8,920 bases of DNA from CAXQRU01 sp964226685 (GCA_964226685.1 CAXQRU010000088.1:1-8920); one strand, 5' to 3'; numbered from the stretch's first letter, positions 1 to 6,714 are shown. The notes: generated by a model from the sequence alone, not told the origin. Made by a program: numbers and translations.

Positions 1-304
1 GATTCCTTCCCCTCAGGTTCTCTATCGCCTTTAATCAAATGAATGACATCATCAACCTGCCAGCCATATTGTGCTAATTTTGGCGTGATATCCAAGCCAT
101 CTAAGGTCATTACCCATCGACTTTGGCAACGACGTCTTGATCACCGCCATTAAAAAGCACATAGTCAACTTCAATTTGCTCTTCACTGATGGTCAACACT
201 TCCTTTTGCATCGTCACATCCGTCTGGACGGTCAATTGAATACCACCGTTATCGCTGCCATAGGTGCTATCGTTGGCCTGCGCGCAAAAACTGGCAGGTA
301 TCAT
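1..304 (-). pseudogene. Decayed or split DUF4424-type exported protein, 3' end off the window
   Basis: Two reading frames on the minus strand together resemble a DUF4424 protein, a periplasmic family of unknown function. The first frame (304-110, 64 codons) reads MIPASFCAQA then NDSTYGSDNGG, followed by ISEEQIEVDYVLFNGGDQDV; this matches my memory of the family N-terminus (mature start A-N-D-S, then an ISE...V.Y.F.N.S.KDV strand pair). It stops at TAA (112-110). A second frame starts at the overlapping ATG (TAATG, 110) and reads MTLDGLDITPKLAQYGW, like the later 'DG.DVT..L...G' part of the family, then runs off the window. The hydrophobic middle block normally lying between these parts is missing, and the signal peptide before A-Q-A is only about ten residues, with an in-frame stop shortly upstream and no clear ribosome site. 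I infer a gene eroded by deletion and frameshift. Two coupled small genes or a sequencing indel are alternatives. The family call is from recall, not a search. Confidence 0.5.
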
Positions 305-529
305 TACGATACAATGAAACCGCGCTCACCATACAAGGACAGGCACTCAATCATTCTAGTTTTCTAGTTTATAGAAAGTTGACATCCATAAAATATTCGA
401 GTATTTTTCCATCAGTTATTAACTGCGCCTGGTAGCATAGCAATTAATGAGGCGCTACTTCCCGTCCTGATGAGTTTATCGCCCATCACACTTCAACCCA
501 CAATGTATTACCAAAAAACTGACAAGGGC
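305..529. other. Intergenic gap between roxA and the DUF4424 remnant
   Basis: No convincing gene lies here. It holds an imperfectly nested inverted repeat, GCGCCT (425-430) and AGGCGC (450-455) with a 19-base loop, and a short repeat of TCTAGTTT near 354-369. No U-tract terminator for roxA is evident. Short frames here have no recognisable product. Confidence 0.6.
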
Positions 530-1660
530 TCACTCATCCTCGTAAATCAACTCCCCCTCATCAATCAAACGCACTAAAACCTCAATTTGTGCAGGCTCCG
601 TAATATGCTCTGTAGAAACTACTCCATCTAAAATCGCGTCTATCAATGCACTTGGCCATTGGTAGGCTTCACCGTTGATATAGAGATAGCTTTTCTCTCC
701 CAAGGTTTGGGTGGCTATTCGAGTCGATGGTGGAATGCTGAGCTGCACTCCTTGTTGTAGCGCTTTTTCAAATGACTCTTGGTTTATTTCTTCCTCAGGC
801 TCTATTGCTGGGTATCTGGGTTCGGTGACCAGTTGGGCAAAGGCACTCAAGGCAGCTTGTTGGATTTTTTCAGGTGTTAAGCCTGCGAGCACTGAGGTAA
901 TTTGTGATTGCGCTTTCGCATCAATCTCATAACCTGAGGTGATGGCGACTGGGTCACGGTAGCGTTTGTGATTTGAACACTGAGACATTAATTGCTCTAA
1001 GGTGGCCGCGAGTAATTCTTGTTCTGAAGGCGCACGGAAACCAATGGAATAGGTGATGCAGTCATCGCTGGTGGCGGTGCCCCAGTGAGCCATGCCTGCC
1101 GGTATATAGAGCATGTCGCCGGTTTGCAATTCGTGCACTTCTTGAGTTGCAAAATCAGTCAGTAGTTTGACTTCTGAATGTGCTTGCAGTGGCGTTTGTT
1201 CATTGCACATTGGGCCTAGCTGCCATTGACGCGAGCCTGTGCCTTGAATTAAGAAGACATCGTAGTAATCAAAATGCGGGCCGACGCCGCCGCCTTTGGG
1301 GGCGTAGCTGACCATGATATCTTCTAAGCGCCAATGGGGAAAACCGGCAAAAGCCGCTAATAACTCGCGTACTTCTGGCAGCCATTGATCAACGCCTTGT
1401 ACCAACAACGTCCAAGGTTTATCGCCGAGCGATTGGAAGTCGTCTTCTTCAAAAGGGCCTTGCTTACACTGCCAAGGGCCTTCTAAGCCGGAGCCTTGAA
1501 TAATGCGCGATTCCACTTCTGGCTCGCAGGCCAAACCGGCTAAGTCTCCCCCTTCTAATAATGAATCAAGTTCAGTAAACGCCTGGCGAAACAGGTATGG
1601 TTTTTGTTGCCAGTAGCGCGCGCAAAATGCTTCGAAGCTTAATGAGAAAAAATCGTTCAC
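530..1660 (-). CDS. roxA: Ribosomal oxygenase, L16 arginine 3-hydroxylase (YcfD/RoxA, JmjC fold)
   Basis: This is a 2-oxoglutarate/Fe(II) oxygenase of the cupin/JmjC ribosomal oxygenase family. In E. coli this protein (YcfD, 373 aa) hydroxylates an arginine of ribosomal protein L16. Counting from the longer TTG start at 1666 (378 aa), the metal triad is visible as H131-x-D133 in GPHFDYYDVFLIQGTGSRQW, with the distal H194 in IPAGMAHWGTA. The N-terminus has the family's DFF...F...YWQQKP pattern and the acidic C-terminal dimer/winged-helix region is present, so the gene is full length. Two starts are possible: TTG at 1666 and GTG at 1660. I chose GTG because it makes a classic GTGA four-base overlap with the tdh stop; it gives 376 aa. 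The overlap implies translational coupling to tdh and kbl, an unusual partner for this enzyme. No separate promoter is seen. Confidence 0.93.
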   Translation of the reverse strand: MNDFFSLSFEAFCARYWQQKPYLFRQAFTELDSLLEGGDLAGLACEPEVESRIIQGSGLEGPWQCKQGPFEEDDFQSLGDKPWTLLVQGVDQWLPEVRELLAAFAGFPHWRLEDIMVSYAPKGGGVGPHFDYYDVFLIQGTGSRQWQLGPMCNEQTPLQAHSEVKLLTDFATQEVHELQTGDMLYIPAGMAHWGTATSDDCITYSIGFRAPSEQELLAATLEQLMSQCSNHKRYRDPVAITSGYEIDAKAQSQITSVLAGLTPEKIQQAALSAFAQLVTEPRYPAIEPEEEINQESFEKALQQGVQLSIPPSTRIATQTLGEKSYLYINGEAYQWPSALIDAILDGVVSTEHITEPAQIEVLVRLIDEGELIYEDE

Positions 1661-2700
1661 GTCCAATCTAACACCACTTTGCCACTGGAGCCTGAGAGCA
1701 TGGCTTCAAAACCTTGTTCAAATTCATCGACAGAAAAGCGATGGGTAATGACTCGGCTGACATCCAAACCGTTTTGTAGCATGGCAATCATTTTGTACCA
1801 GGTTTCAAAAATTTCTCGGCCATAGACGCCTTTAATGGTGATCGAGCGTAAAACAATTTTGGACCAGTCCACGAGCGACTTAGAGGGCGGAATGCCAAGC
1901 ATGGCAATGCGCCCCCCGATCACCAGAGAGTCCACCATTTGTTCCAATGCTGGCGGCGCACCGCTGACTTCCAAACCGATGTCAAAGCCTTCTTTAATTT
2001 TGCACTTGGCCATGGTGTCTCTTAAATCACTCTCAGCAACGTTCACCGGAATGATGTCCGCCACGCTTTCGGCAAGGGCTAATCGGTCGGCATTAATGTC
2101 GGTGATGACGACGTGACGCGCACCCACATGGCGAGCCACAGCCGCGGCCATAATACCGATTGGCCCCGCACCGGTAATGAGTACGTCCTCGCCCACTAAA
2201 TCGTAGGATAGCGCCGTGTGCACAGCATTACCGAGTGGGTCGAGGATCGCGCCGATATCATCACTGATGTCATCGGGCAAGGGCACAGCATTAAAGGCTG
2301 GCAGCCGGAGGTATTCGGCAAAGGCGCCCGGCTCATTGACTCCGACTCCGCGCGTGTCTGGGTCTAAATGAAAACGGCCAGCACGACTGGCTCGACTACT
2401 GCGTCCTATTAAATGGCCTTCACCAGAAACGCGCTGACCAATACTGAGGTGATCGACATCGCGCCCAAGCGCGACAATTTCGCCCGCAAATTCGTGACCG
2501 ATCACCAGCGGTACCGGCACCGTTTTTTGCGCCCATTCATCCCAGTTCCAAATATGAATATCGGTTCCGCAGATGCCGGTTTTGCGTATGCGCACTAAAA
2601 TGTCGTCATCGCCAATAGTCGGTACATCTCGAGTTTCCATCCATAGGCCTTTTTCCGGACGCGCTTTTACGAGCGCTTTCATTGTGTTTGGAATTGTCAT
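1657..2700 (-). CDS. tdh: L-threonine 3-dehydrogenase lacking the structural-zinc cysteines
   Basis: This medium-chain, zinc-dependent dehydrogenase oxidises L-threonine to 2-amino-3-ketobutyrate with NAD+, the first step of threonine catabolism; Kbl next door takes the product. It has 347 aa, near the 341 aa of E. coli Tdh, and high similarity throughout. The catalytic zinc site is intact: C44 in KTGICGTDIHIWNWDEW, H69-E70 in VIGHEFAG, and D154 in the ILDPLGNAVH segment. The NAD Rossmann motif is GAGPIG (177-182), with the acidic residue D201 after it. The structural-zinc lobe is abnormal: where E. coli has four cysteines between GEGH and GVGVN, residues 97-118 here read LIGRSSRASRAGRFHLDPDT, with G, S, S and D in their places. 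The fold must be held without that zinc. The start at 2700 overlaps the kbl stop (ATGA). An internal ATG at residue 7 aligns with the E. coli start and is an alternative. Confidence 0.95.
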   Translation of the reverse strand: MTIPNTMKALVKARPEKGLWMETRDVPTIGDDDILVRIRKTGICGTDIHIWNWDEWAQKTVPVPLVIGHEFAGEIVALGRDVDHLSIGQRVSGEGHLIGRSSRASRAGRFHLDPDTRGVGVNEPGAFAEYLRLPAFNAVPLPDDISDDIGAILDPLGNAVHTALSYDLVGEDVLITGAGPIGIMAAAVARHVGARHVVITDINADRLALAESVADIIPVNVAESDLRDTMAKCKIKEGFDIGLEVSGAPPALEQMVDSLVIGGRIAMLGIPPSKSLVDWSKIVLRSITIKGVYGREIFETWYKMIAMLQNGLDVSRVITHRFSVDEFEQGFEAMLSGSSGKVVLDWT

Positions 2701-3902
2701 ATCACACCCATTGCTTGCCCGACTCGTTCAAACGCGCCGAGCGCTTTATCTAATTCTTCGGTTGTTAATGCAGCATTCATTTGGGTTCGAATGCGTGCCT
2801 GTCCTTTGGGCACAACGGGGTAAAAGAAACCCGAAACGTAAACGCCCTCTTCAAATAATTTTGCCGACATTTCTTGGGCGATCTTAGCATCACCCAACAT
2901 AATCGGCACTATGGGATGCTCACCGGGTAATAAATTAAAACCCAAGGCCTCTAAGCCGCTGCGCCACTTGCGCATATTGTCGAACAATTGCGCGCGCAAA
3001 TGATCGCCCTGCTCCACCAATTCCAAAGCTTTGATACTGGCAGCCACAATAGAGGGTGGCAGTGAATTTGAAAAGAGATAGGGCCTTGCTCGCTGACGTA
3101 GCAAATCGATGACCGCCTGGGGGCCAGCAATATAACCACCCAGGGCACCACCTAAGGCTTTACCGAGTGTACCGGTTAAAATATCGACTCCAGATATGAC
3201 ATTATGATGAGCATGAGTCCCCCGACCTTGCGGCCCCATAAAGCCGGTGGCGTGGCAATCATCTACCATCACAAGCGCTTCATACTGCTGCGCTAGGGCG
3301 CAAATCTCTGGCAGTTTAGCTAAGTAGCCATCCATCGAAAAAACTCCGTCGGTGGCAATCATCATAAAACGTGCACCATTGGCCCTCGCCACTTTGAGCT
3401 TTGCCTCTAAATCATCCATATCTGAATTGGCATAGCGGTAGCGTTTAGCTTTGCACAAACGAATGCCGTCAATAATTGAAGCATGATTGAGGGCATCGGA
3501 AATAATGGCGTCTTCAGGCCCCAGCAGTGGCTCAAATAAACCGCCGTTGGCATCAAAACACGCCGCAAATAAAATCGCATCGTCTTTTTCTAAAAATTTT
3601 GCTATGTTTTTTTCCAAGGTTCGATGCTGATCTTGAGTGCCACAAATAAAACGCACGCTAGCCATGCCATAACCGTATTGATCCAGCGCCTGTTTACTGG
3701 CATTTATGAGTTCGGGGTGATCGGCCAAGCCTAAGTAATTGTTTGCGCATAAATTTATAATGCCTGTTTTCGTCACACAATTGGATTGAACAGAGATAGT
3801 CCCTGCTTGGGGGGAGGAAATTAAACGTTCCTTTTTATAAAGACCTGCATGCTCAATTGCGGACAACTCCTCATTTATGTACTCAATAAAAGACATTACC
3901 AT
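2697..3902 (-). CDS. kbl: Glycine C-acetyltransferase (2-amino-3-ketobutyrate CoA ligase)
   Basis: This PLP enzyme of the alpha-oxoamine synthase family cleaves 2-amino-3-ketobutyrate with CoA to glycine and acetyl-CoA, completing the threonine dehydrogenase route. It has 401 aa, typical length (E. coli 398). The PLP lysine is K248 in ILTGTLGKALGGALGG, and the cofactor-contacting D214 and H217 lie in VMVDDCHATGFMGPQGRG. The substrate region NLCANNYLGLADHPE (50-64) and the ASVRFICGTQ...H block (81-93) are the usual family signatures. The protein is cytoplasmic. The start at 3902 is supported by an AAGGTGG ribosome site about six bases upstream; the ATG two codons inside would be too far from it. 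It is the first gene of the kbl-tdh-roxA operon, and its stop overlaps the tdh start by four bases. It diverges from the sigma gene across a 127-base region; I could not settle its promoter. Confidence 0.96.
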   Translation of the reverse strand: MVMSFIEYINEELSAIEHAGLYKKERLISSPQAGTISVQSNCVTKTGIINLCANNYLGLADHPELINASKQALDQYGYGMASVRFICGTQDQHRTLEKNIAKFLEKDDAILFAACFDANGGLFEPLLGPEDAIISDALNHASIIDGIRLCKAKRYRYANSDMDDLEAKLKVARANGARFMMIATDGVFSMDGYLAKLPEICALAQQYEALVMVDDCHATGFMGPQGRGTHAHHNVISGVDILTGTLGKALGGALGGYIAGPQAVIDLLRQRARPYLFSNSLPPSIVAASIKALELVEQGDHLRAQLFDNMRKWRSGLEALGFNLLPGEHPIVPIMLGDAKIAQEMSAKLFEEGVYVSGFFYPVVPKGQARIRTQMNAALTTEELDKALGAFERVGQAMGVI

Positions 3903-3932
3903 TATCAGCCACCTTGTATATACTTGTCAGTG

Positions 3933-3963
3933 TTGCATCTAAATTTATCACAAGCGCCGTATC
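3933..3963 (+). promoter_or_regulatory. Candidate ECF sigma promoter upstream of the sigma gene
   Basis: The two blocks are TTGCATCT (3933-3940) and CGTATC (3958-3963), separated by 17 bases. Exactly the same blocks at the same spacing occur at 6641-6671 before the DUF4331 gene, and the match extends leftward of the second block (AGCRCCGTATC). The layout fits an ECF -35/-10 pair (a CGT-type -10 is common for ECF factors). It implies autoregulation, with transcription starting near 3970 and a leader of about 60 bases. Confidence 0.75.
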
Positions 3964-3980
3964 AGTATTAGTATGGCGCT
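3953..3980. repeat. Inverted repeat overlapping the sigma promoter -10
   Basis: AGCGCC (3953-3958) and GGCGCT (3975-3980) are perfect inverted copies with a 16-base loop; G-T and A-T pairs just inside could lengthen the stem. It covers the proposed -10 and start site. It is absent at the matching place before DUF4331, so it is not part of the sigma recognition element. It could be an operator or chance. Confidence 0.35.
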
Positions 3981-4029
3981 GAAGAAAAATGATTTCTAAC
4001 AATCACTGACTGAAGCGGTAGTAACTGAT

Positions 4030-4578
4030 ATGAACGAAGTTTCCTCAGAAAAACTGATCGGACTGTTAAAAAAAGTGGAAAAGAAAGACAAACAAGCCTT
4101 TAGCGAACTGTATCGATGTACCTCATCGACGCTATTTAGCGTGTTGATGGTGCTATTAAAGCATCAGGCTCAAGCAGAGGAAGCGCTGCAAGACGCCTAT
4201 ATCAACATATGGAATAAGGCCGATCAATATCAACCACATTTGGGACAACCCATCGGTTGGATGATTAGCATCGCCCGCTATCGAGGACTCGATTTACTTA
4301 GAAAAAGCAATACCAGACGCAACTATGAACAAGATTTCTCAGAATCCGAAGATACGCTTAACCAAGAGCATATTGAAGCCGAAACAGAACATTTGCATGA
4401 GTGTATGCAAAAGTTATCTGACTCACAGAAAGAGTGCATCATGCTAACGTATCGAGAAGGTTATACACATCAAGAGCTCAGCGAAAAAATGGCGAAGCCA
4501 ATTGGCACCATTAAAAGCTGGATTAGACGCAGTTTAGAACGATTAAAGGGTTGTATCCATGAATTATCAGCATCCTGA
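4030..4578 (+). CDS. ECF-type RNA polymerase sigma factor (SigK-like, RskA-partnered)
   Basis: This 182-residue sigma-70 family protein has only the sigma-2 and sigma-4 domains, the mark of ECF factors. Sigma-2 spans about residues 23-93: the core-binding and -10 region reads AEEALQDAYINIWNKADQY followed by PIGWMISIARYRGLDLLRK. Sigma-4 spans about 125-175, with the -35-binding helix-turn-helix in YREGYTHQELSEKMAKPIGT and IKSWIRRSLERLK. It should be inactive in the cytoplasm while bound by the downstream anti-sigma factor, which overlaps it by 20 bases. The ATG at 4030 has only a poor ribosome site, but it gives the usual N-terminal length. The pair is preceded by a TTGCATCT-N17-CGTATC element shared with the DUF4331 gene, which suggests autoregulation and names the likely target. 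The inducing signal cannot be read from the sequence. Confidence 0.93.
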   Translation: MNEVSSEKLIGLLKKVEKKDKQAFSELYRCTSSTLFSVLMVLLKHQAQAEEALQDAYINIWNKADQYQPHLGQPIGWMISIARYRGLDLLRKSNTRRNYEQDFSESEDTLNQEHIEAETEHLHECMQKLSDSQKECIMLTYREGYTHQELSEKMAKPIGTIKSWIRRSLERLKGCIHELSAS

Positions 4579-5254
4579 TCTACAACACTTATTGGCCGGA
4601 GAGTATGTGATTGGTACTCTTCAAGGCCCAGCCAGACGGCGATTTGAGCGCTTGATGTTGGATGACAAAGGCCTTCAGTCGATTGTGGCGAAGTGGCAGG
4701 ATTACTTAATGCCTCTGCATAAAGCAGAGCCGGTTTCACCACCCGATCGCGTATGGGATCGGATTATGGAGCGAATTGAACCGCCGAAGAAAACTAAGAG
4801 TCTTCGTGAGTGGTGGGACTCATTGTGGATGCCTTTGGGTGCCGCTGTGGCATTTAGTTTGTTGGTGATGGTGTTCGTGACAACCAGTCCTACTGGTATT
4901 CCGCATCAACCGACATGGGTGGCTACGGTCGTGGGTGAAGAAAATGCTCCGATCTGGCGCATCACCATTGACGATGCGTCCTCGAGTATTAATATTGCCG
5001 CCGTCGGTGATATTAAACAGCTACCGAGCGATCAGGACTACGAGCTCTGGCTAATCGCCGATGAAACCCAGGCACCGAAATCACTGGGTTTGATGAACAA
5101 TGCGGATAAGGGCGCGATCAAGCTCTCTGAAGCCATGGCCAAGCAGGTTTCTGGGCGTTCAATACTGGCCATCAGTATCGAGCCGAAGGGTGGTTCACCC
5201 ACAGGTGCACCGACCGGCCAAGTGGTCTATACCGCAACGGTTAACCGCAGTTAA
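4559..5254 (+). CDS. Membrane-anchored anti-sigma factor, RskA family
   Basis: This protein should hold the ECF factor at the inner membrane until it is released, in known cases by stepwise proteolysis. It has 231 aa in three parts. A cytoplasmic sigma-binding domain occupies about 1-75, with the typical LLAGEYVIGTLQGPARRRFE helix near residues 11-30. One membrane segment follows at about 91-108 (MPLGAAVAFSLLVMVFV). The periplasmic RskA domain runs from about 118 to 228, with its YELWLIAD and SILAISIEPKGGSP...GQVVY signatures. The protein contains no cysteine at all, so the zinc-binding HxxxCxxC form of the sigma-binding domain is ruled out and a thiol redox switch within it is unlikely. The start at 4559 has an AAAGGG ribosome site eight bases upstream, inside the sigma gene. 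The 20-base overlap implies coupled synthesis of the two partners. Confidence 0.93.
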   Translation: MNYQHPDLQHLLAGEYVIGTLQGPARRRFERLMLDDKGLQSIVAKWQDYLMPLHKAEPVSPPDRVWDRIMERIEPPKKTKSLREWWDSLWMPLGAAVAFSLLVMVFVTTSPTGIPHQPTWVATVVGEENAPIWRITIDDASSSINIAAVGDIKQLPSDQDYELWLIADETQAPKSLGLMNNADKGAIKLSEAMAKQVSGRSILAISIEPKGGSPTGAPTGQVVYTATVNRS

Positions 5255-5373
5255 TTTCAGAAGTTCACAAGGATGTGACGCTCAAAAAGGCTTTATGCGC
5301 CAACCACTTAAACTTCATTGACACGATTGATGTAATCGGCAACTATTCAGTTAGGTAATGTTTTTATGTTACC

Positions 5374-5400
5374 AAAACCGGTGGTTTTATCACCCGGTGA
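5374..5400. repeat. Two adjacent short inverted repeats downstream of the anti-sigma gene
   Basis: AAAACC-GGT-GGTTTT (5374-5388) is directly followed by TCACC-C-GGTGA (5390-5400). The first ends in four T's and could be a weak terminator for the sigma operon. The second is a compact dyad that could be an operator for the gene starting at 5455. Neither is strong. Confidence 0.3.
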
Positions 5401-5454
5401 GCTGATCATTTGATCTACTGTCAACCTAACAACAATAGCAAGGGAGATGCAAAA

Positions 5455-6090
5455 ATGGGAAATTTTAGTTGTAAGTCAACCGATAGTGTTACGACACAAA
5501 CGACACCTCATTCCATCGACAGCCGTGAGCAACTCGAGGAACCACAAACCACTCAAGCCGCAAGGCGTATTGTGTCGGATGGTGGCTTACCTTCAAGTTC
5601 AAAGAAGAGTGTTTCTTTTAACGAAGAAATACAGCAACACTTATTTGAACCAACAGGTGATGAGGATAAAGCCAACCTCTGGTACACACCAGAGGAAAAA
5701 CAAAGTATGGCCGAACACGCTCATACGCGTAAATCGTCCAGCTTTGACTTAAATGCACTGTTGCCAAGCGATCGTCCTAAGCTTCAATCCGCCGTTAATT
5801 TATTAAAGGCGATTGAAAATAAATTGGACATGAGTGGACCCAGTGCACCGTTCAACCCCACGGAGCGATTTAATGATCCAAGTCTTCGACTCACCAGTCG
5901 AGAGATGGCTCAAAGCCCCGAGATCTACAACCCAAAGATTTTATTGAATAGGGTGACCTTCCTACTCGATGGGATCAAGAAAGGGGACATTCATGTTCCT
6001 TTGGGAGGGCGTCAACTGCGTTCGAGAGATCATATGATCGATCAGTTAGAAACGACATTTGACAACCTCTTTGAGATCGTGGAACGGTGA
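5455..6090 (+). CDS. Unrecognised protein with eukaryote-like short linear motifs
   Basis: I do not recognise a family. The ATG at 5455 is chosen because an AAGGGAG ribosome site lies eight bases before it; this gives 211 aa (a TTG at 5410 would add 15 residues). There is no signal peptide or membrane segment, so it is cytoplasmic or exported by a non-Sec route. The first 100 residues are polar and look disordered, rich in S, T and Q. The start MGNFSCKS has the form of a eukaryotic N-myristoylation site with an adjacent cysteine. Residues 50-55, KKSVSF, fit the protein phosphatase 1 docking motif (RVxF type), and LWYTPEE lies at 75-81. The second half (about 105-211) is probably helical, with segments such as LQSAVNLLKAIENKLD and ILLNRVTFLLDGIKKG. 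It stands alone between the sigma operon and a terminator. An effector acting in a eukaryotic host is a speculation from these motifs only. Confidence 0.75.
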   Translation: MGNFSCKSTDSVTTQTTPHSIDSREQLEEPQTTQAARRIVSDGGLPSSSKKSVSFNEEIQQHLFEPTGDEDKANLWYTPEEKQSMAEHAHTRKSSSFDLNALLPSDRPKLQSAVNLLKAIENKLDMSGPSAPFNPTERFNDPSLRLTSREMAQSPEIYNPKILLNRVTFLLDGIKKGDIHVPLGGRQLRSRDHMIDQLETTFDNLFEIVER

Positions 6091-6107
6091 TTTATTTCAA
6101 CCTTAAC

Positions 6108-6133
6108 AAGCAGCCTAACCCGCTGCTTTTTTT
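6108..6133 (+). terminator. Rho-independent terminator after the 211-residue gene
   Basis: AAGCAGC (6108-6114), a seven-base loop and GCTGCTT (6122-6128) form a perfect stem, and T's continue to 6133. It lies 18 bases after the stop at 6090. The stop codon of the convergent membrane gene (6117-6115) falls at the loop edge, so both genes end on this element, though only the plus direction has a good T tract. Confidence 0.85.
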
Positions 6134-6534
6134 AATGTAGTAAGCAATACTGAGGCCGTCATTGGGCCGATCACCAATGCGGTGGTCACAATATCCGCCA
6201 GAGTATGATATTGCTGATACATTTCTAAAGCGTAATAAGCCAATAAACTCCCTAGCAACAATATTGATTGCAGGGTGAGCAAATGGCGATGGATTAAAAA
6301 CAGCACCAATACTAACGCCACTGCCGAATGAGTAGAATAATCCCACCCAAATGATGCCCATAACTGAGTTTTTTTATCAAAAAACATCACACCATAGGCC
6401 AAGGCCAAGCCCATGATTAACCTCAAAAGCGCGGTTTTATCCTGCCGCCAACGATAGGCCGACATGATCAAGCATGCTACAAAAAGTAAAGGATTGTAGG
6501 AATCGGCAATCGAATCCAGTAATTCATAAGACAT
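6115..6534 (-). CDS. Small multi-pass membrane protein, possible degenerate PAP2-like
   Basis: This is a hydrophobic protein with about four or five membrane segments, among them NPLLFVACLIMSAY, ALLRLIMGLALAYGVMFF, SAVALVLVLFLIH, SILLLGSLLAYYALEMY and IVTTALVIGPMTASVLL. The ATG at 6534 (139 aa) follows a GAGCGAG-like ribosome site; a TTG six codons upstream would give 145 aa. The stretch DYSTHSAVALVL recalls the S-G-H-S block of PAP2 (type 2 phosphatidic acid phosphatase) proteins, and YQQYHTLADIV recalls their H-x3-D block. The family's arginine before that histidine and the K-x6-RP motif are not seen, so phosphatase activity is doubtful. It is convergent with the preceding gene and divergent from the DUF4331 gene. 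Existence is likely from length and composition; function is open. Confidence 0.7.
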   Translation of the reverse strand: MSYELLDSIADSYNPLLFVACLIMSAYRWRQDKTALLRLIMGLALAYGVMFFDKKTQLWASFGWDYSTHSAVALVLVLFLIHRHLLTLQSILLLGSLLAYYALEMYQQYHTLADIVTTALVIGPMTASVLLTTLKKAAG

Positions 6535-6640
6535 AAACTCGCTCAATAACAATTCAAATTATTCAAAAATCAGACAAAAATAACGCCAAAATAAAACTAA
6601 ATCACACTTTTTTTAAAAAATTCGCAAAAAATTGTTTTTA

Positions 6641-6671
6641 TTGCATCTTTATCGAAGAGCAGCACCGTATC
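6641..6671 (+). promoter_or_regulatory. Candidate ECF sigma promoter upstream of the DUF4331 gene
   Basis: TTGCATCT (6641-6648), 17 bases, then CGTATC (6666-6671): base for base the same blocks and spacing as at 3933-3963 before the ECF sigma gene. AT-rich tracts (about 6590-6640, runs of A and T) lie directly upstream and could act as an UP element. Transcription would start near 6678, giving a leader of about 37 bases that contains the AGGAG ribosome site. Confidence 0.75.
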
Positions 6672-6714
6672 CCGCCCGACATTACTAAAACACTTATGTT
6701 AGGAGAGTATTCTT

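Noticed and set aside
137..367. Plus-strand open frame of 76 codons at the left end
   Set aside because: It has no ribosome site or recognisable product and lies opposite the better supported DUF4424-like frames.
3903..3960. A housekeeping promoter for kbl on the minus strand using TATATA near 3917-3922
   Set aside because: No acceptable -35 at normal spacing was found.
4470..4742. Minus-strand open frame of 90 codons across the sigma/anti-sigma junction
   Set aside because: It is antisense to two confidently identified genes and resembles nothing.
5318..5346. TTGACA with a 17-base spacer as a housekeeping promoter for the 5455 gene
   Set aside because: The -35 is perfect but the -10 (AACTAT) matches only three of six bases, so I do not list it as a feature.
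5445..5452. AGATGCAA, the reverse complement of the TTGCATCT block, as a third copy of the sigma element
   Set aside because: No CGTATC partner lies at the right spacing on the minus strand, and the bases overlap the ribosome site region of the 5455 gene.
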